The notes under the pieces were generated by a model that did not search any database, was not told the DNA's origin, and worked only from the letters and a program-made list of their open reading frames with translations. Below, piece by piece: positions 18,414 to 27,600 of a DNA stretch of 64,000 nucleotides. This DNA comes from Stieleria bergensis (GTDB taxonomy: Bacteria > Planctomycetota > Planctomycetia > Pirellulales > Pirellulaceae), in NCBI GenBank assembly GCA_007745635.1, contig CP036272.1:654772-718771 (forward strand). The letters run 5' to 3'. Position numbers and translations under genes: made by a program. Every line of letters begins with the position of its first letter. The first letter of the stretch is position 1.

Positions 18414-19484
18414 TTACTTCTCGTACCGTGTTCCGCGATACACCATGGCTTCTTGCTGCCTTGTTGCGCGACGACTGACTTCGGGCATGTCTTCGTGATG
18501 CGAAAGCACCACCAAGACGTCGCCGGTGGCAATGGTGTCAGTGTGCTTGGGATTTCGCAGGACTTGGCCGTTAGGGCGTTTGATTGCCACGACCACGGTT
18601 CCACCATCGCCGGTTAGCTCGATCTCTCGGATCGTGGCACCATTGAGCTCGCAGTTCGGTTCCACCACCAGCTCTTGCATCTCCAGCCCGAATAGTCCCA
18701 GGTCCTGATTCAATCTGCCAAACGCTTGTGAGTCATCGATCAGACTTTCCAGGGTCGGGCTGGCAATCATGTTGGCAATTTTCGTGGCGCCGATCATTGT
18801 TGGAAGCACGACTCGGTTCGCTCCACTACGCAGCAATTTTCGCTCCGTCGCTTCGGATTCACCGCGAGCGATGATTTCGACGTCCTCATTCAGTTCACGA
18901 GCAGTCAGGGTGACAAAGACATTGTCTGGATCGGCAGGCAAGACGGTGGCGAGGACTTTTGCGCGTTGGACTCCGGCTTTCATGAGAACCGATTCCTGGG
19001 AAGCATCCCCGACGATGACAAACATGCCTGCCCGTTCAGCTTCCGCTAAGCGTTCGGCATCCTGATCAATGACAACCAGTTGGACACCGGCGTCGTGGAG
19101 TTCCAGGACTAAGCGCTGGCCCACTCGGCCATAACCACAGATGATTGCATGGTCGTTGGTTTGATCAATTCCACGGCTCATTCGTCTTGCTCCTAGTGCG
19201 CGGTGCAATTCACCTTCGGCGATCATTTGCAGGAAGCCGCCCAAGGTATAAATCCCACTGCTGCAGCCCGTGATGACCAAGCACACTGTAAAGGACTTTA
19301 GCCAGGGATCGTCCAGTGGTTGGACTTCGCCGTATCCGACTCCAAACACCGTGATTGCAACCATGTAAACCGAGTCTAGTAACGTCCAGCCGGCGATCAT
19401 GTAAACGATCACAGCGGTCACACAGGTGGCCAGTAAAACGGATGCACCAAGGCGCATTTTCTGCAGGTGGGTCGAGCCTGCCAT
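18414..19484 (-). CDS. Two-TM potassium channel with RCK (TrkA-N/TrkA-C) domain
   Basis: A 356-residue ion channel of the MthK type. TM1 is about residues 11-30 (RLGASVLLATCVTAVIVYMI), a pore helix and selectivity filter follow (TVFGVGYGEVQPL, 45-57), and TM2 is about 64-88. A Rossmann RCK domain begins at about 110 with the nucleotide-binding GYGRVGQRLVLELHDAG and VIDQDAERLAEAE; a TrkA-C domain closes the protein (from about 270). The filter reads GVGYGE where most K+ channels have TVGYGD. Convergent with htrA; a role in K+ homeostasis gated by a cytoplasmic ligand is inferred. Confidence 0.9.
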   Translation of the reverse strand: MAGSTHLQKMRLGASVLLATCVTAVIVYMIAGWTLLDSVYMVAITVFGVGYGEVQPLDDPWLKSFTVCLVITGCSSGIYTLGGFLQMIAEGELHRALGARRMSRGIDQTNDHAIICGYGRVGQRLVLELHDAGVQLVVIDQDAERLAEAERAGMFVIVGDASQESVLMKAGVQRAKVLATVLPADPDNVFVTLTARELNEDVEIIARGESEATERKLLRSGANRVVLPTMIGATKIANMIASPTLESLIDDSQAFGRLNQDLGLFGLEMQELVVEPNCELNGATIREIELTGDGGTVVVAIKRPNGQVLRNPKHTDTIATGDVLVVLSHHEDMPEVSRRATRQQEAMVYRGTRYEK

Positions 19485-19642
19485 GAGTTGGTACCAAAGG
19501 GGAACAGAGGGCTACGCTGGCGATTATCATAGCTGATCGTCGATCGTCTTGATCAGAGGATCGGTTTAACGTCAGGGATCGCCCCGTTCAAGATCGACAG
19601 CGTTGTTCATGGTTCCCTGTGGGGCCGCGTCGACACAGTCAC

Positions 19643-19672
19643 AAAAGAACAGCCGGCCATTGCTGGCCGGCT
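19643..19672 (-). terminator. Rho-independent terminator of the Gfo/Idh pair
   Basis: AGCCGGCCA and TGGCCGGCT form a perfect 9-bp GC-rich stem with a TTGC loop at 19651-19672. Read on the minus strand it is followed by GTTCTTTTGTG. It lies about 50 bases after the stop of the gene ending at 19725. Confidence 0.75.
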
Positions 19673-19724
19673 GGGGGGAGTTTGTGCGGTTGCCACAGCC
19701 GCTGTCGCGGCGGGTTTGTGCGGC

Positions 19725-20735
19725 TTAAAGGCGTGTGCTTAGCAGTTGCTCAGCCTGCGTTTGAGCCCGCTGCAAGACCTCAGCGATGGAAACTTTGGCC
19801 CCGCCTTGCTTCTTGCTCTCCGCAGCGGCTTCCATGAACGCGTACAGTTCGATGGTTTCCTGTGGCGCAATGGGAGGTTGACGGGAATCGAAGAAGGCTG
19901 TGATTTGTTTGACCAGCGGTTGATAGCCGTCGTACTTGCCAACCGGTGCGATGGCCTTTGATCCAAACGCAGTGCCACCGTAGCTTTTTTTGCCATTCCG
20001 CATGCCGTGAAAGGTTCCGATTCGACCACGGTCCCAGGTGCCGACAACGAACTCACGATCCTTCGTTGAGGTGTGGCTGACGCTCTGGCATCCCGTTCCC
20101 ATGCAGGTGTAAAGCAGTTCCACGCCGTGGATCCCATACCAGAACAGGTCGGTGTGCGAGGGTTCTAGCGAAGCGGGGCTATAGGTGTTACAGCCCAGGA
20201 CGTCGCCGATGCTGCCCCCGCGGATGGCTTGGGGGCCGGCGCTGTAACGCAGCGAGGAACTGGAGAACATCGGCACGCCGAAGTGTTCCGCTGCTTCAAA
20301 GATCGCGACGGCCTCGGCAAGGTTGCTGGCAACGGGCTTATCAATGAAGACAGGCTTGCCAGCTTTGAAGACCTCAATCGCTTGGTCCAAGTGCATCGTG
20401 CCATCATTTGTCTCCAGCAGGACACAGTCGACTCGTTTAAGCAATTCAGGAATGCTGTCCACGACCTCGACTCCCATCGCTTTGACTTCGGCGGTGTATT
20501 TGGGAATGCGGCTGGAGCTCGTTTCGATGGTGCGACTTCCGTAGGGATAAGCCGCAATGACCTGGCAGCCTTTCATGTCGGGGTCAGCAGGCGTCGCATT
20601 CATGCTGCGAGTGAACGCGGGCACGTGCGAGGTATCGAGACCAATGATGCCGACTCGGATTGTTTTTTCCTGAGCGGCTGAGAACTGAGGTAGGTTGATG
20701 AGGATCGCCAAGGCGACAAGGGTGGTTCGAATCAT
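19725..20735 (-). CDS. Secreted Gfo/Idh/MocA family oxidoreductase-like protein
   Basis: A 336-residue protein. ATG 20735 opens a signal peptide (MIRTTLVALAILINLPQFSA); the frame stays open further upstream but then overlaps the preceding gene. The N-terminal Rossmann part starts TIRVGIIGLDTSHVPAFTRS and the family EKP-like motif appears as GKPVFIDKPVASNLAEAVAIF. The usual GxGxxG is replaced by GLDTSH, so NAD(P) binding may be altered. The preceding gene (ending 20806) encodes a second Gfo/Idh protein on the same strand, about 70 bp upstream, so they form an operon. The substrate is unknown. Confidence 0.88.
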   Translation of the reverse strand: MIRTTLVALAILINLPQFSAAQEKTIRVGIIGLDTSHVPAFTRSMNATPADPDMKGCQVIAAYPYGSRTIETSSSRIPKYTAEVKAMGVEVVDSIPELLKRVDCVLLETNDGTMHLDQAIEVFKAGKPVFIDKPVASNLAEAVAIFEAAEHFGVPMFSSSSLRYSAGPQAIRGGSIGDVLGCNTYSPASLEPSHTDLFWYGIHGVELLYTCMGTGCQSVSHTSTKDREFVVGTWDRGRIGTFHGMRNGKKSYGGTAFGSKAIAPVGKYDGYQPLVKQITAFFDSRQPPIAPQETIELYAFMEAAAESKKQGGAKVSIAEVLQRAQTQAEQLLSTRL

Positions 20736-20805
20736 GTTCGTATTGGGGTGGGCGTGTTTGGGGGGCGTTTGGGACGTGGTGAAGGCTAGTGATGATGGTG
20801 GCGAG

Positions 20806-22131
20806 TTAGACCTTGGGCTCCCAGCCCTTGGCGTACTCGCGTCCCCATAATCGGTCCGCCGCTGCGTTCTTGATTGGCCGCCCGTCCGCTGGATTGGTTT
20901 CCAGGCGTTCACCGACGCGATAGGCCATATTGCCCAGGTGACACAGCAAGGTGCTGCGATGGGCGATCTCGATTTCTGCGTTGGGTTTTTCGCTGCCGCG
21001 AACACTGTTGATGAAGTTCATGAAGTGATCTTGATCGCCACCGGCCCCGGTTCCCGTCGCCACCTCTTTGTTGCGCAGGTCATATTGTGTGTAGCCGCTA
21101 TTGCGAATCACAATGGACCCGTCGGTGCCGTGAAAGCTGACCCCGAATCCCGTGTCATGTGGTCCCAGAGCTGACCAGCTGAGCCCTTCCCAGGTGATGG
21201 TTTTTCTGCCCGGGAAGTCATAGACAACCATCATGGTATCGGGTGTTTCTTGATCGTCATCATGGCGATGCTTGCCTCCACCGACGGAGACAGCGGTGGG
21301 GAATTCAACTTGCATGCCCCAACGAGCAACGTCCAGTCCATGCACGCCGTTGTTGCCAAGTTCGCCGTTGCCCCAGTGCCAATGCCAGTGCCACTTGTAG
21401 TGAACCACGTTGTCTTTGTAGTCTCGCCGCGCGGCGGGGCCTTGCCAGAGATCCCAGTCGAGCCAGTCCGGTGGCGATGTGACGTTGCCATGACCGATCG
21501 GCCCACGGCGATTGTTGTACCAGGAGCGGCTGTACAGGCAGTCGCCGATCGCTCCGGAGTGTACTTTTTCGACGGCTTCAACGATTCCAGGCCAGGTGCG
21601 TCTCTGTGTCCCCATTTGGACGATGCGTTTATTCTTGCGTGCTGCTGCGACCGCCAATTCACCTTCCTCGGGCGAATAGCTGCAAGGCTTTTCCACGTAC
21701 ACGTGCTTCCCGGCGCTGCATCCCAAAATCGTCGCTGGGGCGTGCCAGTGGTTGGGCGCCGCACAGACTAACGCGTCAACGGATTTGTCATCTAAGATGC
21801 GGCGAAAATCTTTGGTCGACTTGGCGTTGAAGGATTGCTTGTCATTGACTTGCTTGGTCACGCGTTCAACGGCCCGTGAGTCAACGTCACAGAGATAGGC
21901 AATGTCGACTTGTCCGGTTTGCAGCATCCCTTTTGCAATCGCCCCGCCGCGGCCGTTGACGCCCATGATTCCGATGGTCAAACGCTCATTTGGATTCGCC
22001 GATCGAGGGGCTTCTTGAGCACTGGCCAGCGAGCCGCCAACCAGTGCGGTTCCAAGCATCGCGTTGGTTTTCAGGAATAAGCGACGATCCTGTTGACGGC
22101 GCTGTTGCAAGAGTTCACGATCTGTGTTCAT
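20806..22131 (-). CDS. Tat-exported Gfo/Idh/MocA family oxidoreductase
   Basis: A 441-residue protein with a twin-arginine-like signal (QDRRLFLKTNAMLGTALVGG, residues 15-34). The NAD(P)-binding Rossmann domain begins LTIGIMGVNGRGGAIAKGML, and AGKHVYVEKPCSYSPEEGEL carries the conserved EKP motif. The C-terminal alpha/beta domain includes the typical planctomycete segments LDWDLWQGPA, WHWHWHWGNGELGNNGVH and VARWGMQVEFP. Exported members of this branch act on sugars or inositols, sometimes by redox cycling with a tightly bound cofactor. It precedes the smaller Gfo/Idh gene in the same operon. Confidence 0.93.
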   Translation of the reverse strand: MNTDRELLQQRRQQDRRLFLKTNAMLGTALVGGSLASAQEAPRSANPNERLTIGIMGVNGRGGAIAKGMLQTGQVDIAYLCDVDSRAVERVTKQVNDKQSFNAKSTKDFRRILDDKSVDALVCAAPNHWHAPATILGCSAGKHVYVEKPCSYSPEEGELAVAAARKNKRIVQMGTQRRTWPGIVEAVEKVHSGAIGDCLYSRSWYNNRRGPIGHGNVTSPPDWLDWDLWQGPAARRDYKDNVVHYKWHWHWHWGNGELGNNGVHGLDVARWGMQVEFPTAVSVGGGKHRHDDDQETPDTMMVVYDFPGRKTITWEGLSWSALGPHDTGFGVSFHGTDGSIVIRNSGYTQYDLRNKEVATGTGAGGDQDHFMNFINSVRGSEKPNAEIEIAHRSTLLCHLGNMAYRVGERLETNPADGRPIKNAAADRLWGREYAKGWEPKV

Positions 22132-22383
22132 CAGTGGTCACCGAATGGTCAAAGGGAGGGCGAAGAGGCGAGACCCGCGATTCTAACCGAAGCGCCGCCA
22201 GGGATGTTGCCACAATCAGTTCAGAGAAAACGCAATTCCCTGCGAGTTGCCTCAGTGAAACCATGGCGCAGAGGCCTACTGGACAGTGCCTGGTAGGACA
22301 GTGCTTGTTAGGCGCACGCGATGGGAGTCGGGTTCACGGGACGGAGCCCAGCGGCCACCGAGCAGTCGCTGGCTGATGAACCG

Positions 22384-23325
22384 TCAGCTTTCTGGGGCTA
22401 GCTGACGCTCTTGCTTTTCATTGAGCCACGGTTGTGCGATGACGACCGCCAGCATGACCAGTGTGCCGACGTAAAAGCTGCCACCGAGTTCGTGGTTCTC
22501 TTGCAGGATCAGGGCCCCTAAGCTAATGCCGTAAACGGGTTCCAAGTTATTGGCAAAGTTGATCGTGAAGACACTCAGCCGGTCAAGCAACTCAATGTAG
22601 ATCTGGTAAGCCAAGATCGTGCCCGCCAGGACCAGCAGGGCAAAGTAGAAAATCTCCAACGCGCTCAGTTGCCACACGTTTTCTGGCCAGGCGAGCGACG
22701 CGTCGCTGAATTGATTGATCTGTTGGTAAAGCGACGGCCCGATCAGTTGCGCGAACGTACAGAACAGCGCAGCGCCTGCCATCTCGTACATTAATATGGT
22801 CTGCGGGTGAGCATGGGGAGCGAGCTGCCCATTGAAGATGGAAAATACGGTGGCGATGATTGCCGCCAACAACGCAATGCCCAGTCCCAGGTGATACGAG
22901 GTTTCATTGCGATAGATCCAGTACACCGCCGCGATGATGATGCAGCCGAGTAACACGTTGATCCAACGCATTCTCACCGATCGAACCATCAGCGGTTCCA
23001 TAATTGCGGTCCAGAACGAAACGGTCGCCATTCCGATCATGCAAATCGAGACGTTGGCGATCTTCACGGTCGTAAAAAACAGGACCCAGTGAAACCCCAG
23101 CAGCATGCCATTGCCAATCAATGCCAAGGCCGTTTTCCAGTGAACGTTGATTCGTTTGGGAAGCACAGCAACTAAGATCAAAGTGGCCAGCAAACTGCGC
23201 ACCCAGACCATCTGTGTGGCGGGCATGGGGATTTGATCCCCCAGAATGCCAGTGAATCCCCACAACAAAATCACGAAGTGCAGTTTCAGGTAATCGAAAA
23301 TTTGGCCAGATTGATGTGGTTTCAT
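22384..23325 (-). CDS. EamA/DMT-family transporter
   Basis: About 313 residues when started at ATG 23325 (MKPHQSGQIFDYLKLHFVIL); a start seven codons upstream (23346) is equally open. Ten hydrophobic helices in two repeats of five match the drug/metabolite transporter superfamily: VILLWGFTGILGDQ is the first helix, and VFTINFANNLEPVYGISLGALIL carries the conserved PV in the second half. Members export or import small metabolites across the inner membrane; the substrate is not predictable. The gene is divergent from the cytidylate kinase gene, and the two may share the 140-bp control region. Confidence 0.9.
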   Translation of the reverse strand: MKPHQSGQIFDYLKLHFVILLWGFTGILGDQIPMPATQMVWVRSLLATLILVAVLPKRINVHWKTALALIGNGMLLGFHWVLFFTTVKIANVSICMIGMATVSFWTAIMEPLMVRSVRMRWINVLLGCIIIAAVYWIYRNETSYHLGLGIALLAAIIATVFSIFNGQLAPHAHPQTILMYEMAGAALFCTFAQLIGPSLYQQINQFSDASLAWPENVWQLSALEIFYFALLVLAGTILAYQIYIELLDRLSVFTINFANNLEPVYGISLGALILQENHELGGSFYVGTLVMLAVVIAQPWLNEKQERQLAPES

Positions 23326-23465
23326 ATGCGGGGCACAATGAGGCAATGCCTGGACTGCTGGAGTGGCGGCTGCGTTAAAATCTGGGGGGCAAAATCAGGG
23401 TTGCGGCAACCAAACGCATGGTCCAGGGTTGCGTTTGCAGTGTGGCCCATTCATCGGAGTTTTCA

Positions 23466-24113
23466 GTGATCGTTACCATCGACGGACCTGCCGGAGCGGG
23501 TAAAAGTAGTATCGCAAAGCAAATCGCTCAAGCGCTAGGATTCGAATTCCTGGACACCGGAGCACTGTATCGTGCGGCTACCTTGGCTTCCTTGCAAGCC
23601 GGGGTGGATTTGGAAGATCCTCAAACGCTGGCCGATTTTGTTTCTCAGCTGGAGATTCGCTGGCAGGATCCTCAGGTTCGCGTCAACGGAAGCGATGTTT
23701 CAACGCAGATTCGCACCCCTGAAGTCACCGCTTCGATTAAGTATTTGGCCGACGAGCCTCGCGTCCGTGCCCAGCTGTCGTTGATCCAGCAGTCCATCGC
23801 TCATGGTCGAAACATGGTGACCGAGGGACGCGATCAGGGTGCCGAGGTGTTCCCAGAGGCGGAGTGCAAGATTTTCTTGACCGCCACTGCCGAGGAACGA
23901 GCCCGGCGCCGTGTCTTGCAGCTGGCAGAGCAGGGGATCGAAGAGGACTTTCAGGCGGTGTTGGCAGCACAAATGAAACGCGATCATGAGGATGAATCGC
24001 GGCCTGTCGGACGCTTGCGAATCGCCGATGGCGCGGTGGTTGTCAATTCCGATGGCCTGACTGCTCAGGAAGTCAAACAGCAAATCGTCGACTTGGTGCA
24101 GCAGCGCCAATAG
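23466..24113 (+). CDS. cmk: Cytidylate kinase
   Basis: A 215-residue enzyme that phosphorylates CMP/dCMP to the diphosphate in pyrimidine salvage. The start is GTG 23466, preceded by GGAG; it gives VIVTIDGPAGAGKSSIAKQI, in which GPAGAGKS is the P-loop, directly at the N-terminus as in the family. An ATG 16 codons upstream would add a non-conserved tail. LDTGALYRAATLASL is the CMP-binding segment, VTEGRDQGAEVFPEAECKIFLTA the central part, and RDHEDESRPVGRLRIADGA the lid region. Length is normal. The partners usual elsewhere (plsC, rpsA) do not follow. Confidence 0.95.
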   Translation: MIVTIDGPAGAGKSSIAKQIAQALGFEFLDTGALYRAATLASLQAGVDLEDPQTLADFVSQLEIRWQDPQVRVNGSDVSTQIRTPEVTASIKYLADEPRVRAQLSLIQQSIAHGRNMVTEGRDQGAEVFPEAECKIFLTATAEERARRRVLQLAEQGIEEDFQAVLAAQMKRDHEDESRPVGRLRIADGAVVVNSDGLTAQEVKQQIVDLVQQRQ

Positions 24114-24224
24114 AGGCAGCGGCTCGCGCGTTTGATGTCTCTGCACAAAACGCTTCAGGCGCGTCGGCTATGACGTTGCGGTTGGATGACCAACGGGTGG
24201 TAAACCGCTCGTCCCGCCTCGACT

Positions 24225-24688
24225 TAGGGCTTGCTGATTTTGTCAGCACTGCTGGCTCGGTTGGTAGCGCCACCTCTGGCTAACGCTAAAGCTGCAGATG
24301 ACACTTGCTCTCTCCACGGAACGCCCGATTGCAAGTGTGGAACACCTATGGCGCAGGGCAGTCCATGATGACGTTTCTTCATCCAACAGAATCAGGGAAA
24401 CACACCACGGCTGCCAGCGAGATTCCATCGAGCGGATTTTCATCACACCGAAGTTTCCGAACGCCGAAGGTGTTCTACCCCATAGCCCAGGGTCGCGCAG
24501 CGCACCCTGGGGACAGGTCCTATGCACATCGTCTCCGAACGCCGTAGGTGTTCTACAACTGGTTCGGGATAGTCCCTTGGAATGCAAGCAAATGCAAGGT
24601 GTTTCGCCCAAAGCCTTGCACCCGAAACAACAAACAAGCCGTCAAGCCAAGTAAAAAGCAAGGTATTCGACTTATTCAGCAAGCCCTA
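24225..24688. mobile_element. Non-autonomous insertion element (MITE-like), 464 bp
   Basis: TAGGGCTTGCTGA at 24225-24237 is matched exactly, in inverse orientation, by TCAGCAAGCCCTA at 24676-24688. The ends resemble those of IS5/IS903-type elements (GGCTTTGTTGAATAA); here the right end reads inward GGGCTTGCTGAATAAG. The flanking bases are CT on both sides, or TA if that is counted as the target duplication. The interior has no transposase, only palindromes and a direct repeat. The right terminus sits exactly at the end of the adjacent minus-strand gene and provides its TAG stop codon. Confidence 0.72.
24457..24556. repeat. Paired 22-bp repeats flanking a hairpin inside the element
   Basis: CCGAACGCCGAAGGTGTTCTAC (24457-24478) recurs at 24535-24556 with one change. 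Between them CCCAGGGT (24486-24493) and ACCCTGGG (24504-24511) form a perfect 8-bp stem. This layout is like the interspersed intergenic repeats of Rhodopirellula-type genomes; that comparison is from memory. Confidence 0.75.
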
Positions 24689-27600
24689 CTTGTCAGGGCG
24701 AAAGCCCATTGATGTTTCCAACCAGCCTCCACAACTGCAGCCGCCGCCGCCCTCGGGCATCAGCAGCATGCCACCGGCTGGAACATGACTGATCCAGCAG
24801 TCGGTGCGCAAGCGATTCCATTTGCTGGACTGATTTTTCTCCGGCGTCCACATGGTCATGCTGCCGGCACGCAGAAACATTGAACGCGCCGTTAGCGTGT
24901 ACGACGCACAAGTGTGCCCCCCGGGGAACTTCAATGCATCCAGGGTTTCTCCGGTTGCCAACTGCAGGACGACAGGGCGCAGAAAGACTTTGCCGTTAGC
25001 GATCGCAGGTCGTGACAAGTGCTTGCCGTGGTGATCGGCTTCCCAAGGAATCTTGCGGCGCCACCACTGGCTGCCGTCTTGCTGCTTGATGCCTAGCACT
25101 TCAAAGCGACCCTGAGCGGATCCGGAGACGATGAGCCAATCCTCTGACGCAGTCACAGACAGACTGGTTGTCAGGTCAATCCCAGGCAATGGTGTGCGAT
25201 AGTGTTCCTTGCCGGTCTTGCGGTCGACGGCAACAAGTTCCAGTGAATCCCAAGCCGCTGCGTCTTGGAGCCTCATGAGGCTCCTGTCAAAGTTCTCGGG
25301 AGCTCTGGCTTGACAGAAAAAGACATGGTCGCCGGCGATGGTGATGGTCGAATTGAGGATCAGAGTGTCTTGGAATGTCCACAGCCGTTTGGAGCTTGCC
25401 GGATCAATCGCGAACAGGGACGAGCTGACGACTTTGGCCGCCAACGCACCGTTTTGGCTGTCGTACCAAAACTGTTTTCCGTACCAATCTGTGAACGCTG
25501 ATGCATCACTGGTGACCGATCCAATCAATTGATTTTGGGACATGGACACGTAACCCCAGGCTTTGTTGCCGTCAGCGTTTGGATCATCAGGCACTTCAAT
25601 GGACTTTGTTAACTGTCCCGTTTGGCAGTCCAGCGTCCAGCATCGATCGCCGATGGCAAGGTAAAGGTGCTTGCCATCGGTGCACCAGTTGGAGCAGTCG
25701 CGGGGAATATTGAAGCGAGCCATCTCCGGGATTTCTCGTGTCCATTGGATGGTGCCGTTGTGTCCATCGAGTGCCAAGATGCGTTGGTGCCCTTGGATAA
25801 ACAGTCGGCCGTCGGCGTACAGTGGAGATGGCTTGCGGTTTTCTCGGTCGGACTGGTGTCTTGGCCCCGGTCGCCCCAGCCACTGAACCTTTAAGTCCTT
25901 GGCTTGGTTGGCATCGCTAAGTGTTTCGCCAGTGAAGTGTGAGTTGTCCGCGCCGCCGTACATGTGAGTCCAGTCTGCTGCGCCGCGCCGTTTGCCTTTG
26001 ATCAAGACACTGTGTTGATCAAGTTGTTGAGAGGACTCCAGTTGAGCGAGTTGGTTCGTCGTCTTGGTCAAAGCATCCAGATTGGATTGGCAAACAATCG
26101 CCACGCCTCCGTCGGGGCGCACGTGCCTCCAGGCCGTTTCCAGTGCCGCGTGGTCTCGCGTGATCAGCACGTTGACAAAGTCCTCTGGTGCATCGCCAGA
26201 AAGTGGCATTGCGGCGATGCTGTGGCCACTTAAGTTGCGTGCTGCAAGCTCTTGGCGAATGCGGATGATGTCTTTTGGTTCAGCCGGGCAAAGCATCACC
26301 ACCTGAGATTGGCTGGCGGTCTGGACAGCAATTGCCGTTGCGACGTCATTGCCAACGATGCCGATCAGGGGCCGCTGCGCTGATCGTGGAAAAGACGAAA
26401 CGCTCTCAAGCACTTGGCCCAGCCCAGGTATGAAATCGGTGGATGCCGATGCCGGTGAATCGGTGCCCGCACCATGCGGGCGCTGCCAGGCATAGCTGAA
26501 ATGAGTGTCAAGCAGCCAGGGGCCAGCATGCAGTTGGTCATCCTGAAAGACAGCGTAATCGTACAAGCTGCGTGGACGAAGATCCGTCAGCGTTGCCGTA
26601 ATGAACGGTGAATCGGATTCCAGTGCTGCGATCTGCCACTGATGGCTTCCCTGTTCTTTCCATTTCAGCGTTAGCGCTCCGGTTGGGACGGATTTGTGGG
26701 TCTGTCCCCAAAACGCAGCCTGGCCGGAGGTCAGGAATTGAACGATGGGTCCCTGGCGTAATGATTTTGGCTCAGGGGTGGGCTCAACCGCAGGGAAGGT
26801 CGTGCGCAACTGGTTGAAGTCCGTAGCGACCTCGGTGGCGGTTAAGGGACGATCGTAGATTCTGGCCTCGCCCAGCATGCCTTTCATTCGATGGTGTTCG
26901 TCTTCATCGTGAAAGGCTCCTAAGGTGACAAAAAGCGTGTCGGGATATTGGATGCCTGCCGATTCGCAGTCCAATTGGGTGACCAGTTTGCCGTCGACAT
27001 ACAGTGATTGCTGACGGCCATCAAAGACTCCCGCCACTTGATGCCAGGAATCAGATTGGAAATCCTGCGGGGCAATGCAGTAGCGGACGCCGGTTTTTGT
27101 GCCGCTTTGTTTGATGCCGAAGGCGAGTTTGTTGCGTCGGTAACCCAGTACCCAGCCTTGTTCATCGTTGCCGTTGTCGCGAACCGCCGAGATCACGCCG
27201 CCCCATTCGGAGCCTTCACGCAGTCGCACCCACGCCAAAGCGGTGAGCGCGTTTCTTGGTAACCATGCCGGAGTCGCGCCGGTGGAGATCTCAATCGAAG
27301 TCGTGCCAGCGAGTTCTAAGGCTTCTCCCGTTGGCCACGATTGAATCGTCGCTGATTCTCGCAATCGGCCATGTTGATCGCCAGTTTGGTCAAAGACCTT
27401 CAGTCCCTTGGGAACCTTCGTTTCATGGGCTTGACGACGGTTGTTTGCCTCGATGCCTTTGCGTGTAGGGACCCAACGACTGATGAGTCCCGTTTGCAGT
27501 CCCTTCGCCAATGTTGGCAGTTCGGGGGCATGGCTTTGATTGGTTGCGGACTGTTTGGACGGGGCATTCAAATGATGAACGAAATCCTTTCCCTGAGCGG

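Noticed and set aside
24243-24611. 122-residue minus-strand frame within the inserted element
   Set aside because: It consists of the element's repeats and palindromes and shows no transposase motif.
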